Shown here piece after piece: positions 43,028 through 51,863 of a DNA stretch of 64,000 bases; the first letter of the stretch is position 1, and each line of letters starts with the position of its first letter. Below the pieces are notes generated by a model, which saw nothing but the letters and a program-made list of their open reading frames with translations, searched no databases and was not told the origin of the DNA. The translations under genes and the position numbers were made by a program. Origin of the DNA: Phycisphaerae bacterium (GTDB taxonomy: Bacteria > Planctomycetota > Phycisphaerae > Phycisphaerales > UBA1924); NCBI GenBank assembly GCA_016793805.1, contig JAEUIZ010000015.1, positions 47,732-111,731 on the forward strand, in the 5' to 3' direction.

Positions 43028-44350
43028 ATGGACGCCTTCACCTACATCGACGGTCGGCTCCTGTGCGAGGGCGTGCCCGCGTCGGCGCTGGCCGATCGCT
43101 TCGGCACGCCGCTGTACGTCTATTCGCGTGCGACGCTCGAGGGGCACTTCGATCGCCTGTCGTCGGCGTTCGCGGCGCTGGGCCCGCTGGTCTGCTTCAG
43201 CGTGAAGAGTTGCTCGAACCTGCACGTGCTGCGGGTGCTCGTGACGCGCGGCGCAGGGCTGGACGTGGTCTCGGGCGGCGAACTCGCGCGGGCCCGCCGG
43301 GCCGGGTGCCCGGACGGTCGCATCGTCTTCGCGGGCGTGGGCAAGAGCCGCGACGAGATCGCCGCCGCGATGGACCCGCCGATCGGGTGGTTCAACGCCG
43401 AGTCCGAGCAGGAACTCGATGCGATCGCCGAGGTCGCGGGCCGGCGGGCGACGGGCGAGGATCGTCGGCCCCGCGTCGCGCTCCGCGTCAATCCGCAGGT
43501 CGCGCCCGATGTCCACGCCTACACCGCCACGGGGGTCAAGGGCGCGAAGTTCGGCGTCGACTTCGACGAGGCCCGCCGCCTCTTCGATCGCTTCGGAACG
43601 GGCGCCCGCGCGCCGATCACGCTCGACGGACTCCACCTGCACATCGGCTCGCCCATCTACGAGACCGGGCCCTACGTCGAGGCCATCCGCGGAACGCTCG
43701 CGCTCGTCCACGACCTCGCGGCCCGGGGGCACGCCGTCCGCTCGCTCAACATCGGCGGCGGGTTCGGCGCGGACTACCAATCCGCGCGCTCCCCCTCGGC
43801 CCGCGATTACGCCGAGGCCATCGTGCCGCTCCTGCGCGAGCGCGTCGGTGCCGGGCTCCGCGTGCTCCTCGAGCCCGGGCGCACGATCGCCGCCAACGCC
43901 GGGATCCTGCTCACGCGCGTGCGCTACACCAAGACCGTGCCCGGGCCGGCCGGTCCCAAGCGCATCGTCATCGCCGACGCGGGGATGCAGACGCTGATTC
44001 GCCCCTCGCTCTACGGCGCGTTCCACTTCGTCTGGCCGACGGATCCGGGCGTGGCCCTCGTGCCGGCGCGCCGGGCAGAGGACCCGGGCCTGCCGGGCCT
44101 CGCTCGCGCCGACCTCGTCGGGCCGATCTGCGAGTCCGGCGACTTCCTCGCCAAGGATCGGCCGCTGCCCCCGCTCGCGCCGGGCGATCTCGTCGCCGTC
44201 TTCACGGCGGGAGCCTACGGCATGTCGATGGCGTCGAACTACAACAGCCACCCGCTCCCCGCCGAGGTGCTCGTCGAGGGCGCCGACGCCCGGCTCATCC
44301 GCCGACGGCAGACGATCGACGACATGCTCGCCGCCGAAGAGCGGGGTTGA
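43028..44350 (+). CDS. lysA: Diaminopimelate decarboxylase
   Basis: The protein has 440 residues. It removes the D-carboxyl of meso-diaminopimelate to make lysine, with PLP. The PLP lysine is K60 in VCFSVKSCSN. Other family marks are GLDVVSGGELARA, FNAESEQELDAIA, LHLHIGSPI, NIGGGFGADY, LEPGRTIAANAG and the subunit-shared CESGDFLAKDR. The start is set by the -10 box seven bases upstream. It faces the Cys/Met enzyme gene across a 34-base gap. Confidence 0.96.
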   Translation: MDAFTYIDGRLLCEGVPASALADRFGTPLYVYSRATLEGHFDRLSSAFAALGPLVCFSVKSCSNLHVLRVLVTRGAGLDVVSGGELARARRAGCPDGRIVFAGVGKSRDEIAAAMDPPIGWFNAESEQELDAIAEVAGRRATGEDRRPRVALRVNPQVAPDVHAYTATGVKGAKFGVDFDEARRLFDRFGTGARAPITLDGLHLHIGSPIYETGPYVEAIRGTLALVHDLAARGHAVRSLNIGGGFGADYQSARSPSARDYAEAIVPLLRERVGAGLRVLLEPGRTIAANAGILLTRVRYTKTVPGPAGPKRIVIADAGMQTLIRPSLYGAFHFVWPTDPGVALVPARRAEDPGLPGLARADLVGPICESGDFLAKDRPLPPLAPGDLVAVFTAGAYGMSMASNYNSHPLPAEVLVEGADARLIRRRQTIDDMLAAEERG

Positions 44351-44384
44351 CGGCGGTTCGCAGTGCAGGACCCGCGCGGGGTCG

Positions 44385-45617
44385 TCAGGCCAGCGCCCGC
44401 TCGAGGTCGGCGATGAGGTCGCTCGCGTCCTCGATCCCCACGCTGAGGCGCACGAGCCCGTCGGCGATCCCCAGGGCCGCCCGATTCTCGGGCGGGACCG
44501 AGGCGTGCGTCATGATCGCGGGGTGCTCGATGAGGCTCTCGACGCCGCCGAGCGATTCCGCGAGCGAGAAGAGCCGCACGCGCTCGAGGAACCGTCGGGC
44601 CGCGTCCAGCCCGCCGCGGAGCGTGCAGGTGATCATGCCGCCATAGCCGCGCATCTGCTTGCGGGCGATGGCGTGCTGCGGGTGCGACTCGAGCCCGGGA
44701 TAGACCACGCGCTCGACGCTCCCGTGCGCGGCGAGGAACCGCGCGACCTTGCCCGCGTTCTCGCAGTGCCGCTCCATGCGGACGTGCAGCGTCTTGGTGC
44801 TGCGAAGGAGCAGGAAGCAGTCCATCGCCCCGGGCACGGCGCCCACCGCGTTCTGCAGGAACCGCAGCCGGTCCGCGAGTTCCTCGTCGCGGGCCACGAG
44901 CATCCCCGCCACCACGTCCGAGTGCCCGCCGAGATACTTCGTGCACGAGTGCAGCACGATGTCCGCCCCGAGCGCCAGCGGGTTCTGCAGGAACGGGGAC
45001 GCGAAGGTGTTATCGACGACCACGATCGGCGGGCGCGTCGCGCCGGGCCTGCCGGGCTCGCCCGCGCGCCCCGCCCCCCCCGCGCCCCCGCCCCACTTCC
45101 AGCCGCCCACCGGCCCGCGCTGCCACGCGATCGCCGACACGCCCGCGATGTCCACGACCTTGAGCATCGGGTTCGTCGGCGTCTCGATCCAGACCAGCCG
45201 CGTCGTGGGCCGCATCGCGCGCTGGGTCGCGCCCAGGTCCGTCATGTCCACGCGCGTCGTCTCGATCCCGAGGTGCCGGAAGACCTTGTCGAGTTGCCGG
45301 AACGTGCCCCCGTACACGTCGTCGCAGAGGACCACGTGGTCGCCCGCCGCGAGCAGGTGCAGCACGCAATCCATCGCCGCCAGGCCCGACGAGAACGCGA
45401 ACCCGTGCCCGCCGCCCTCGAGCGAGGCGACGTTCATCTCCAGCGCGTGCCGCGTCGGGTTCTTCGAGCGGGCGTAGTCGTACCCGTCCTTGCAGACGCC
45501 CGGCGACTCCTGCACGTACGTCGAGGTCATGTAGACCGGCGTCATGATGGCGCCGGTGCTGGGGTCCGGCACTTGGCCGGCGTGGATCGCGCGCGTCCCG
45601 AAGCCTTCGGTGGTCAT
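44385..45617 (-). CDS. Cystathionine gamma-synthase/lyase-type PLP enzyme
   Basis: The protein has 410 residues, starting at ATG 45617. It belongs to the Cys/Met-metabolism PLP family: YDYARSKNPTRHALE, FAFSSGLAAMDCVLHLL, DDVYGGTFRQLDKVF, WIETPTNP, and the PLP lysine K227 in SCTKYLGGHSDVV. It could form or cleave cystathionine in methionine/cysteine interconversion; sequence alone does not settle which. Residues ~168-197 are an unusual Gly/Arg/Pro-rich insert just before VVVDNTFASP. A TACCAT box ends six bases before the ATG. Confidence 0.9.
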   Translation of the reverse strand: MTTEGFGTRAIHAGQVPDPSTGAIMTPVYMTSTYVQESPGVCKDGYDYARSKNPTRHALEMNVASLEGGGHGFAFSSGLAAMDCVLHLLAAGDHVVLCDDVYGGTFRQLDKVFRHLGIETTRVDMTDLGATQRAMRPTTRLVWIETPTNPMLKVVDIAGVSAIAWQRGPVGGWKWGGGAGGAGRAGEPGRPGATRPPIVVVDNTFASPFLQNPLALGADIVLHSCTKYLGGHSDVVAGMLVARDEELADRLRFLQNAVGAVPGAMDCFLLLRSTKTLHVRMERHCENAGKVARFLAAHGSVERVVYPGLESHPQHAIARKQMRGYGGMITCTLRGGLDAARRFLERVRLFSLAESLGGVESLIEHPAIMTHASVPPENRAALGIADGLVRLSVGIEDASDLIADLERALA

Positions 45618-45623
45618 GGGGCG

Positions 45624-45629
45624 ATGGTA
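45624..45629 (-). promoter_or_regulatory. -10 box of the Cys/Met PLP enzyme gene, predicted leaderless
   Basis: TACCAT on the minus strand, ending six bases before ATG 45617. No Shine-Dalgarno site. Confidence 0.4.
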
Positions 45630-45779
45630 GTGGGGGTGCGCGCCGCGCGCCCGCACCGCGCGGGCCACGGCACCCCGGGCCTCCGTGAACCAGTCACACG
45701 AGATGGTCCGTTGGAACGCCGCATCGTCGAACCACGCGCCCGCATCGGGGTGGCCGCGCGAGAGTCCTGATGGCCCGGC

Positions 45780-46502
45780 CTAGCGCCCGCGCCGCCGGCG
45801 CGACAGCCACGCCGCGCCGCCGAGCGCGACCACGCCGACGCCCGGCGCGGGGACGATCGGCACGATCACCGAGCCGAACTGCCCGGGAATGATCGCGCGC
45901 GAGACATAGAGGGGACTCCCTGTCGGCCCCACCCCATGCTGTACGAGGATCGTCGTGTGGTCATCGGATCCTTGACCCGCGGCACTCTGCCATGTCACCG
46001 AGCGCGGGGCATAACTTGCGGGGCTCCACACGCCGGACCAGATGTTCGAGACCGGGTTTGTCGAGTTGGCGGTCTGGCCGGGGAGCACGAACTGCCCGGC
46101 GCCCGCATCCTGCCACTCGGACCCGTTGATGTTTGGACTTCCCGCGTCACCGAGCGTCCACGCCGCCGGCCGGCCGATCGAGTTCCATGTGCCGGGAGAC
46201 GCCGGCTGGCTCAGGAGGTCTACGACGATGCTGGCCAGCCCGGCGACGGTGCCCGTGCCCGGCAGAGGGGGAGGCGTGTAAGTGATCGTCGAACCGACCG
46301 GGGGCGAGAACTCGATCGTGAGCGAGAGCCGCGCCCCCTCGCCGGGCTCGATGAGGCCGTTGGGCGATGCCACGGGCGTGTTGGTGCCCGCAACCACCTC
46401 CGTGAATGTGAGCGAGTAGCTCGCGATCTCCTGCGCTTGTGCCGAGCCCGCAGCCAGGCACATCGCCGCTAGCGGCACGCCATGCCGAATCAACTGGTTC
46501 AT
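45780..46502 (-). CDS. Secreted protein with PEP-CTERM-like sorting signal (module copy 2)
   Basis: The protein has 240 residues. ATG 46502 has GGAGAT six bases upstream. The signal peptide ends near GSAQAQ. It is a full-length paralog of the gene at 13.6 kb, sharing NTPVASPNGLIEPGEG, EFSPPVGST and the tail VPIVPAPGVGVVALGG followed by an Arg cluster. It lies 22 bases after the decayed poly-G gene, the same gap as in copy 1. It seems intact although its partner gene is broken. Confidence 0.82.
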   Translation of the reverse strand: MNQLIRHGVPLAAMCLAAGSAQAQEIASYSLTFTEVVAGTNTPVASPNGLIEPGEGARLSLTIEFSPPVGSTITYTPPPLPGTGTVAGLASIVVDLLSQPASPGTWNSIGRPAAWTLGDAGSPNINGSEWQDAGAGQFVLPGQTANSTNPVSNIWSGVWSPASYAPRSVTWQSAAGQGSDDHTTILVQHGVGPTGSPLYVSRAIIPGQFGSVIVPIVPAPGVGVVALGGAAWLSRRRRGR

Positions 46503-46524
46503 TACTGATCTCCGGGTTGCCGCT

Positions 46525-47811
46525 TCAAGGCGCGTGATGCCACACTGTCACCTTCACCGCATCGATCTCCACCGACGACGATTCGCCGGTATGCATCTTT
46601 CGATGCTGAATGACGACGAAGAATGTCTCATCGTTGAACATTCCTGGTTCGAAAGTCTCAACTGAGGGCGGCCACAGATCTTCGCAATCCCCAAGCCTGT
46701 GATCCACCAGCGAAGAGACGGGCTCAACGAAGGGCCATTTGCCGCGAGATACTTGGCCGAGAACGGAGTCTCGGCATTCGACATATTGCCACCGTTGCGC
46801 GGCACCGGTCACTCGCGCCTTTATGGTGACTTGAACGCCGTCGATAATGTGCGTGGTCTATGTAGTCAAGATCAAAGTTCGTGCACACTAAATACGTCGT
46901 TTCGACCTGCGGCGCGGTACCGACAGCCACGACGGTATCGGGCGCTCCCGCAGCCTCGCTGGGATTCACCCAGCTTCCAGACTGCGCGCCAGCGCTTCCC
47001 GCCCAGGCTGACGTGACCGTCAACCCGTCACAATCCGGTGCGGGATCGTAGTAGACGGTGATCTCGACATGGTCCACAAATATTGTCGCACCAGCGTCAG
47101 AACCAACTTCGTCGTTGTTGTACCCGACCAAGATGCCGAAGTTGGCCGCCTTCACGGAACTCGGCACTGGATACGGCTCGCCCCAGTCATCCGTTGAACT
47201 TCCATACTGAACAGTGGTAAGCGAGGTGCCGACGTAGGCACTCGTAGCCCGATTGGCAAAGCCGGTGACATCCTCCTTTACCATCGTCACCGCGGCTTCC
47301 TTGATCGTGTTCGAAGCACTCGCGTAACGTCGCACGCTGACGACGAACCCCCGAATACGAGCGTCATCGGGCAGCGCGCTCAGCGCAAAGCCGCCGGCGC
47401 GGAGATACTCAGTCTTGCTCTCGCCAGCGATGTACACGGACGCGTACCGGGTGTTCGCAGAGTAGACGTTTGTCGGGTCCGACCACTTCAGAGTCCCGCC
47501 GGGCCGTGGATATCCCGCGTCCGATGTCGTCGGGCTCGCGGTGAGGTTGTCCGTCATGTATCCGGATGCAGTTCCCGACGCCGCGCCCTCGATGCGCGTC
47601 GCGCTTGCGGTGATGGACCGCGTCGGGGGCCGGAACGCCACGGGCCGCACCCGCGCTCCGCGCTCAACAGCACCGGATTGTGCTTGGGCAGCGATCATGG
47701 GCTTGGTGTTCGGTGCCGCCAACGTCGCGGCAACTGCAGCGAGACCCAGCAGCGCGAAACGACTACCCGACCCCCCCCCCCTAACACACGGAGAGCACGA
47801 ACGACCCGCCT
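46525..47811 (-). pseudogene. Decayed second copy of the poly-G secreted protein gene
   Basis: The frame resembles the 12.2-13.5 kb gene from end to end (e.g. SANTRYASVYIAGESKTEYL; RGKWPFVEPV). Three faults are visible. The codon in the place of the copy 1 ATG is AGG (47811-47809), six bases after a good ribosome site AAGGAG. The 11-G tract puts the signal peptide out of frame with the body. Near 46850 a 1- or 2-base indel (GCA C ATT ATC) shifts the frame before IDGVQVTIKARVTGAAQR. A strong promoter is still present. With ATC as a rare start and 9 or 12 G, only the last fault would remain. Confidence 0.7.
47771..47781 (-). repeat. Poly-G tract (11 G on the minus strand), copy 2
   Basis: Eleven C on the plus strand. 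On the coding strand the context is TTA-G11-TCGGGTAGTC, identical to copy 1 at 12241-12251. Confidence 0.9.
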
Positions 47812-47850
47812 GCCGATCTCCTTGGGCGTGCCGCGCGTGTCCGCGTGAGC

Positions 47851-47878
47851 AACATACCCAATCGTCACGTTCTGTCAA
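47851..47878 (-). promoter_or_regulatory. Promoter of poly-G gene copy 2
   Basis: On the minus strand: perfect TTGACA (47878-47873), 16-base spacer, TATGTT (47856-47851). The predicted transcript starts about 35 bases before the AGG codon that replaces the ATG. Confidence 0.65.
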
Positions 47879-47929
47879 GGGCTTTCCGCGGTCTCGCGAT
47901 GAATACTCACAAATGGCGCATGCGACCGC

Positions 47930-48862
47930 TTACGTCTTCGCCCCGCTCGTCCTGGGCGGCATGCCCGCGTCGATCTCCTGCCGCTCGTAGCGCTCGCGGT
48001 TGCCCTTGTTGTCCATGAGCACGAAGATCCGCTTGGCCTTCTCCTCGCCCACGAGTTCGACGATCCGCTGCTTGGCGTAGCCCAGGTGCGTCCGCCGCGA
48101 GATGTGCGTCAGGATCATCGCCTTGCACTCCACGACCCGCAGCCACTCCGCGATGTCGTTGATGTGCATGTGCATCCCGATCTTCGCCCGGTCCTTGTGC
48201 TCCGGCTCAAAGAACGTGCACTCCGTGATGATGATCTCCGCCTTGCGCACGTCCGGCCTCACCAGGTGCGGGCCCGGCGACGTGTCCCCCAGGTACGCCA
48301 CCAGCGGGATCTCCAGGATCCGCGTGATCTCGATGTTCCGATCCTTCAGTTCCCGCAACTTCTCCTGCGGAAACTCCGCGTACTCCGGCTTGAGTTTGCT
48401 CCGCTTCTCCACCACCACGTACCCCATGCTCGGGGACGTGTGCTCCGTGTGGAACCCGCGCAGGTACACGCTCGGCTTGATCTCCACCGTCTCCTCGGGC
48501 TCGATCGCCACCACGTCGTACGGCGTGCGCTGCTGCTCGAGGTCCACAAACCCCGCCATCATCCGGTGGATCGGCTGCGCCAGCCGCGTGTCGCACACGA
48601 TCTTCCCCGTCCCCATCCCCTGGAACCGCCGCTGCGAGCAGTAGTACGCCAGCGCCCCGATGTGGTCCATGTGCCCGTGCGAGATCGCCACCACCTTGCT
48701 CGCCAGCGCGAACCGCAGGCACTCGCCCATGTCGAAGCACACGTCCAACTCCGGCACCTGGATGCACGTCGATTCCCCGGCGATCGACACGCCCTGGATC
48801 CGATACGGCGGGATATACAGGAACCCGGGCGAGACCTCGCGCGGCGGCGGCTTGGGGATCAT
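47930..48862 (-). CDS. MBL-fold metallo-hydrolase, RNase Z-like
   Basis: The protein has 310 residues. GGGAGG lies upstream of ATG 48862. The metallo-beta-lactamase zinc motif SHGHMDHIG is at residues ~61-69. Further ligand regions are LGDTSPG (near 191), ITECTFFEPEH and THISRRTH (near 252). The order and the short insert are like tRNase Z and related hydrolases, but the exosite of true RNase Z is not evident. It may process RNA or a small ester. A TACGAT box (48911-48916, minus) could be its -10. Confidence 0.87.
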   Translation of the reverse strand: MIPKPPPREVSPGFLYIPPYRIQGVSIAGESTCIQVPELDVCFDMGECLRFALASKVVAISHGHMDHIGALAYYCSQRRFQGMGTGKIVCDTRLAQPIHRMMAGFVDLEQQRTPYDVVAIEPEETVEIKPSVYLRGFHTEHTSPSMGYVVVEKRSKLKPEYAEFPQEKLRELKDRNIEITRILEIPLVAYLGDTSPGPHLVRPDVRKAEIIITECTFFEPEHKDRAKIGMHMHINDIAEWLRVVECKAMILTHISRRTHLGYAKQRIVELVGEEKAKRIFVLMDNKGNRERYERQEIDAGMPPRTSGAKT

Positions 48863-48970
48863 CAGTGCAACCTCCCCGGCCGGGCTTCCGCTCGGCCTGG
48901 ATACGCCCCCATCGTAGGCCCTCCCACGCCACGCGCCGAACGGACGAACGGCGCCCGATGCGCTCCGGGG

Positions 48971-49963
48971 CTATCGCCCCATGATCGCCTCCCACGACGC
49001 CAGCGCCGCATCCGCCGACCCCGCCACCGCCGCCAGGTCCGCCGGCCGCGCGGGCAGCGCGTTGTCCGCGAACTCCTCGGCCAATCCGAGCCTCGCCGGC
49101 ATCGTCCGCGAGTCGCTCCGCGCCAGCATCCGCTCGACCTCCTCGCCCAGCAGGAACTCCAGCAGGGTTGCTCCACTCGCGGAGTTCGGACCCCCACGCA
49201 CCAGCCCTGCCGTGTTCGGGATCAGCAGCGACGCCTCGCCCACAACCATCGCCACCGGCCAGCCCTCGCGGATCCCCGCGTGCACGTCGTCGCTGTCGGT
49301 CAGGCCCACGTCCACGACGCCCTCGGCCACCGCCCGCACCACCGCCGAGTTCCCATCAAACACCCGCACCCCATTGGCCTTCATCCCCCGCGCCCACCCC
49401 TCGAACCCCTCGCGCCCCATCGTGTGCCAGAGGTGCCCGAGCAGCCCGCGCGTCGTGCCGAACTGCGGCCGAGCCATCCCGATCCGCCCGCGCCACGCCG
49501 GGTCCGACAGCGTCGCCTCGTCGCGCGGGGGGTCCTGCACTCGCTTGGTGTTGTAGACGATCGCCCGCGACCGCAGGGCGAACCCGTGCCATCGCCCTTC
49601 CGGCCCGATCAGCCACGCCGCGCGATCCGCGCCGCCCGCGATCGGCCTCGCGGGCCGGGCCAGCAGCCCCTCTCCGTCGAGCCGGATCGTTCCGAACGGC
49701 TCGTTGGACCACCACACGTCCGCCCGCGGACGGTCGCGCTCCGCCAGCACGCGCTGCACCAGGCCCGTGGTCTTGGTCGATTCCGTGTCGCCCACGACGC
49801 GCACGCGGACGCCCGCCTTCGCCTCGAACGCCGGGATCACCTCGCGCAGCAGGTAGTCGTCGCAACTGGTGTAGAGCACGACCTCGGGTTGGCGCGAGCA
49901 GCCCCACGCCAGCGCCGCGAGCACCGCCAGCGCAACGAGCGCCCCCGCCGCCCGCGAGATCAC
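48971..49963 (-). CDS. Solute-binding lipoprotein, iron(III)-type ABC transporter
   Basis: The protein has 330 residues. The lipobox LAALAWGCS ends in Cys22. The fold is that of periplasmic binding protein type 2, iron group: VVLYTSCDDYLLREVIPAFE, RPRADVWWSNEPFGTIRL, RSRAIVYNTKRV, GRIGMARPQFGTTRG and DVGLTDSDDVHAG. Such proteins bind Fe3+ or small anions for an ABC importer. No permease or ATPase gene lies here. The start overlaps the stop of the upstream coiled-coil gene (ATGA). Confidence 0.88.
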   Translation of the reverse strand: MISRAAGALVALAVLAALAWGCSRQPEVVLYTSCDDYLLREVIPAFEAKAGVRVRVVGDTESTKTTGLVQRVLAERDRPRADVWWSNEPFGTIRLDGEGLLARPARPIAGGADRAAWLIGPEGRWHGFALRSRAIVYNTKRVQDPPRDEATLSDPAWRGRIGMARPQFGTTRGLLGHLWHTMGREGFEGWARGMKANGVRVFDGNSAVVRAVAEGVVDVGLTDSDDVHAGIREGWPVAMVVGEASLLIPNTAGLVRGGPNSASGATLLEFLLGEEVERMLARSDSRTMPARLGLAEEFADNALPARPADLAAVAGSADAALASWEAIMGR

Positions 49964-51738
49964 TTCCCGTCGCTCTTGCCCTCGGGCTTGGGCGTCTGCT
50001 TCTGGTCGCGCGCCCGGGCCTCGAGCCGCCCGAAGTAGTGCTTCACGACCCCGTGCAACTCGCGCCGAACCTGCATCGTCTCGACCGCCTCCGTCGCCGC
50101 CTTCGAGCCCGCCTCGACGACCTGCGAGAACTCGCGCACCGACTCGCCGCGGACCTGGTCGCCGTAGACCAGCCGGCTCCCCACGATCGGCCCGCCCGTG
50201 TTCTTGCTCTGGCTCATCTTCTTCTCGATCGAGACGGCCGAGTCCACCTCGTCCGGGCTGCGTCCGCCCCCGCTCACCCCCGGGCCGCCGGAGCCCCCGC
50301 CGAACTTGTCCTGCGTCTCACCCTCTTTCCACTGCCCGCGGATGTCGCTCATCTGCAACTCGCCGCCCTGTCCCGTCCCCGCGCACTGCCCCGCGAGCCG
50401 CGCCAACTGCTTCCCCGCCTCCTTCGAGGCCGCGTCCAGGGCCTCCATCTCCTTGTCCAGCATCTCCATCTCGCTGAGTTGGCCCGAGAGCCCCTGCATC
50501 GCCTCGCTCCCGTCCTGGTTCAGCCCGTTCTTCCCCATGTTCCGCGCCATCTTCCCCATCTCGTCCGACATGCCCTCGCACTTCCGCCCGGCCTTCATCT
50601 GCGCCTGCACCGCCTTCGTCAACTGCTGCTTCTGCTCCTCCGACAGGTTCTTCATCGCTTCGAGCGCCTTCTTCAGCGCCTCCGGATCGCGCGCCAGTTT
50701 CGACGCCTGCTCCTTGCCCAGCCCCGCCTGCTCCAACTTCTTCTCCAGGTCCTGCCGGTCCTGCGCCAGTTTCTCCAACTGCTCCGACAGCCTCTTCAAC
50801 TGCTCCTGCGCCTTGGCCTTGTCCTCGGGCGTCATCGAGTTGGTCGCCAGCCGCTTCGACAACTCCTCCAGGTCCTGCTGCGCCTTCCCGAAGTCCCCGC
50901 GCTGCAGCGACTTCGTCAGCTCGTCCAGCGGGCCCGGGCCCGGCTGCTTCAGTTGCTTCATCGCCTGCTTGATCGCCTGCGCCTCCTGCGCCTTCTCCCC
51001 GCCCTTCATCTCCTTCAGCCGGTCCTGCAAACTCGTCAACTTCTTGATCTCGCTCCGGCGGATCTCCTCCGGGGTCTGCGGCGTCTTGGGGTCGCCCGCC
51101 TCACCCTCCCCCTTCGCCTCCTCCTTCAGGTCCACCCTCGCCTGCTTCATCAACTCCTGCAACTTCTCGTCGTTCCGCTTCACCTCGGCCTTGACCTCGA
51201 CGATCTCACGCTCCCGCGCGGCCTCGGCCTCGCGCTGCCGCAACAACCCCAGCACGTCCAGCGTCGGGATGCTGAACCACAGGATCGCCAGCACCAGCAC
51301 CGCGCCCAACGGCACGGGCCACAGCCGCGGCGGCACCATCGGGATCGCCCGCCGAACGTCCACCCGCCGCGCCCGCTCCCGCGCCGTCTCAACGACCAAC
51401 CGGGCCCAGGCGTCCTCGCTCCGCTCCACGCACATCGCCGTGCTCAGGCTCTCGCGCAGGTCCGCGCGCTCGTCCACCTCTCGCGCCAGCGCCACGCCCC
51501 GCGCCCGCCGCGCCACGCTCCACCCCAGCGCCGCCACGATCGCCAGCCCCGCCGCGATCGCCCACAGCCGCAGCCACTCGCCCGGCCAGCGCACCCCCAG
51601 CCCGAAGATCCGCTCGGCCACCAGCACTCCCATCAGCGCCACCACCGCCGCCGTCAGCGTCACCGCCAGCGTGCGCATCAAGTCCAGCACCAGGAGCCGC
51701 CACCCCGCCCGCTTCAAGACCCGTTGAATCTCGGTCAT
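49960..51738 (-). CDS. Membrane protein with long coiled coil
   Basis: The protein has 592 residues from ATG 51738. Two or three membrane helices lie at about 20-75 (VTLTAAVVALMGVLVAERIF; LWAIAAGLAIVAALGW) and 145-165 (VPLGAVLVLAILWFSIPTL). Residues ~180-450 are charged, Lys/Glu/Gln/Met-rich helices that should form coiled coils (KLSEQLEKLAQDRQDLEKKL type). A Gly-rich loop and a short C-terminal domain follow. Similar large planctomycete membrane proteins are called DUF4175-like; that match is not certain. It heads an operon with the solute-binding lipoprotein. Confidence 0.75.
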   Translation of the reverse strand: MTEIQRVLKRAGWRLLVLDLMRTLAVTLTAAVVALMGVLVAERIFGLGVRWPGEWLRLWAIAAGLAIVAALGWSVARRARGVALAREVDERADLRESLSTAMCVERSEDAWARLVVETARERARRVDVRRAIPMVPPRLWPVPLGAVLVLAILWFSIPTLDVLGLLRQREAEAAREREIVEVKAEVKRNDEKLQELMKQARVDLKEEAKGEGEAGDPKTPQTPEEIRRSEIKKLTSLQDRLKEMKGGEKAQEAQAIKQAMKQLKQPGPGPLDELTKSLQRGDFGKAQQDLEELSKRLATNSMTPEDKAKAQEQLKRLSEQLEKLAQDRQDLEKKLEQAGLGKEQASKLARDPEALKKALEAMKNLSEEQKQQLTKAVQAQMKAGRKCEGMSDEMGKMARNMGKNGLNQDGSEAMQGLSGQLSEMEMLDKEMEALDAASKEAGKQLARLAGQCAGTGQGGELQMSDIRGQWKEGETQDKFGGGSGGPGVSGGGRSPDEVDSAVSIEKKMSQSKNTGGPIVGSRLVYGDQVRGESVREFSQVVEAGSKAATEAVETMQVRRELHGVVKHYFGRLEARARDQKQTPKPEGKSDGK

Positions 51739-51828
51739 CTCGGCGTCCCCTTCAAAGTCCGCACCGGCGTCCCGCCCGTGTTCCCTCCCCGCTCCCTCGC
51801 CAGATTCTACGATCCGCACCCTGCTTGG

Positions 51829-51857
51829 TTGCCCTCACCTGACCGTTCCGTGACAAT
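51829..51857 (+). promoter_or_regulatory. Promoter of the O-antigen-ligase-like gene, predicted leaderless
   Basis: TTGCCC (51829-51834), 17-base spacer, GACAAT (51852-51857), ending six bases before ATG 51864. Confidence 0.5.
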
Positions 51858-51863
51858 CCGCCC

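Noticed and set aside
44351..44384. GACCC/GGGTC palindrome between lysA and the Cys/Met enzyme gene as a bidirectional terminator
   Set aside because: The stem is short and there is no T tract on either side, so it is not claimed.
47866..47868. GTG as the start of the second poly-G gene copy
   Set aside because: It lies inside the spacer of the TTGACA/TATGTT promoter, upstream of the predicted transcript start.
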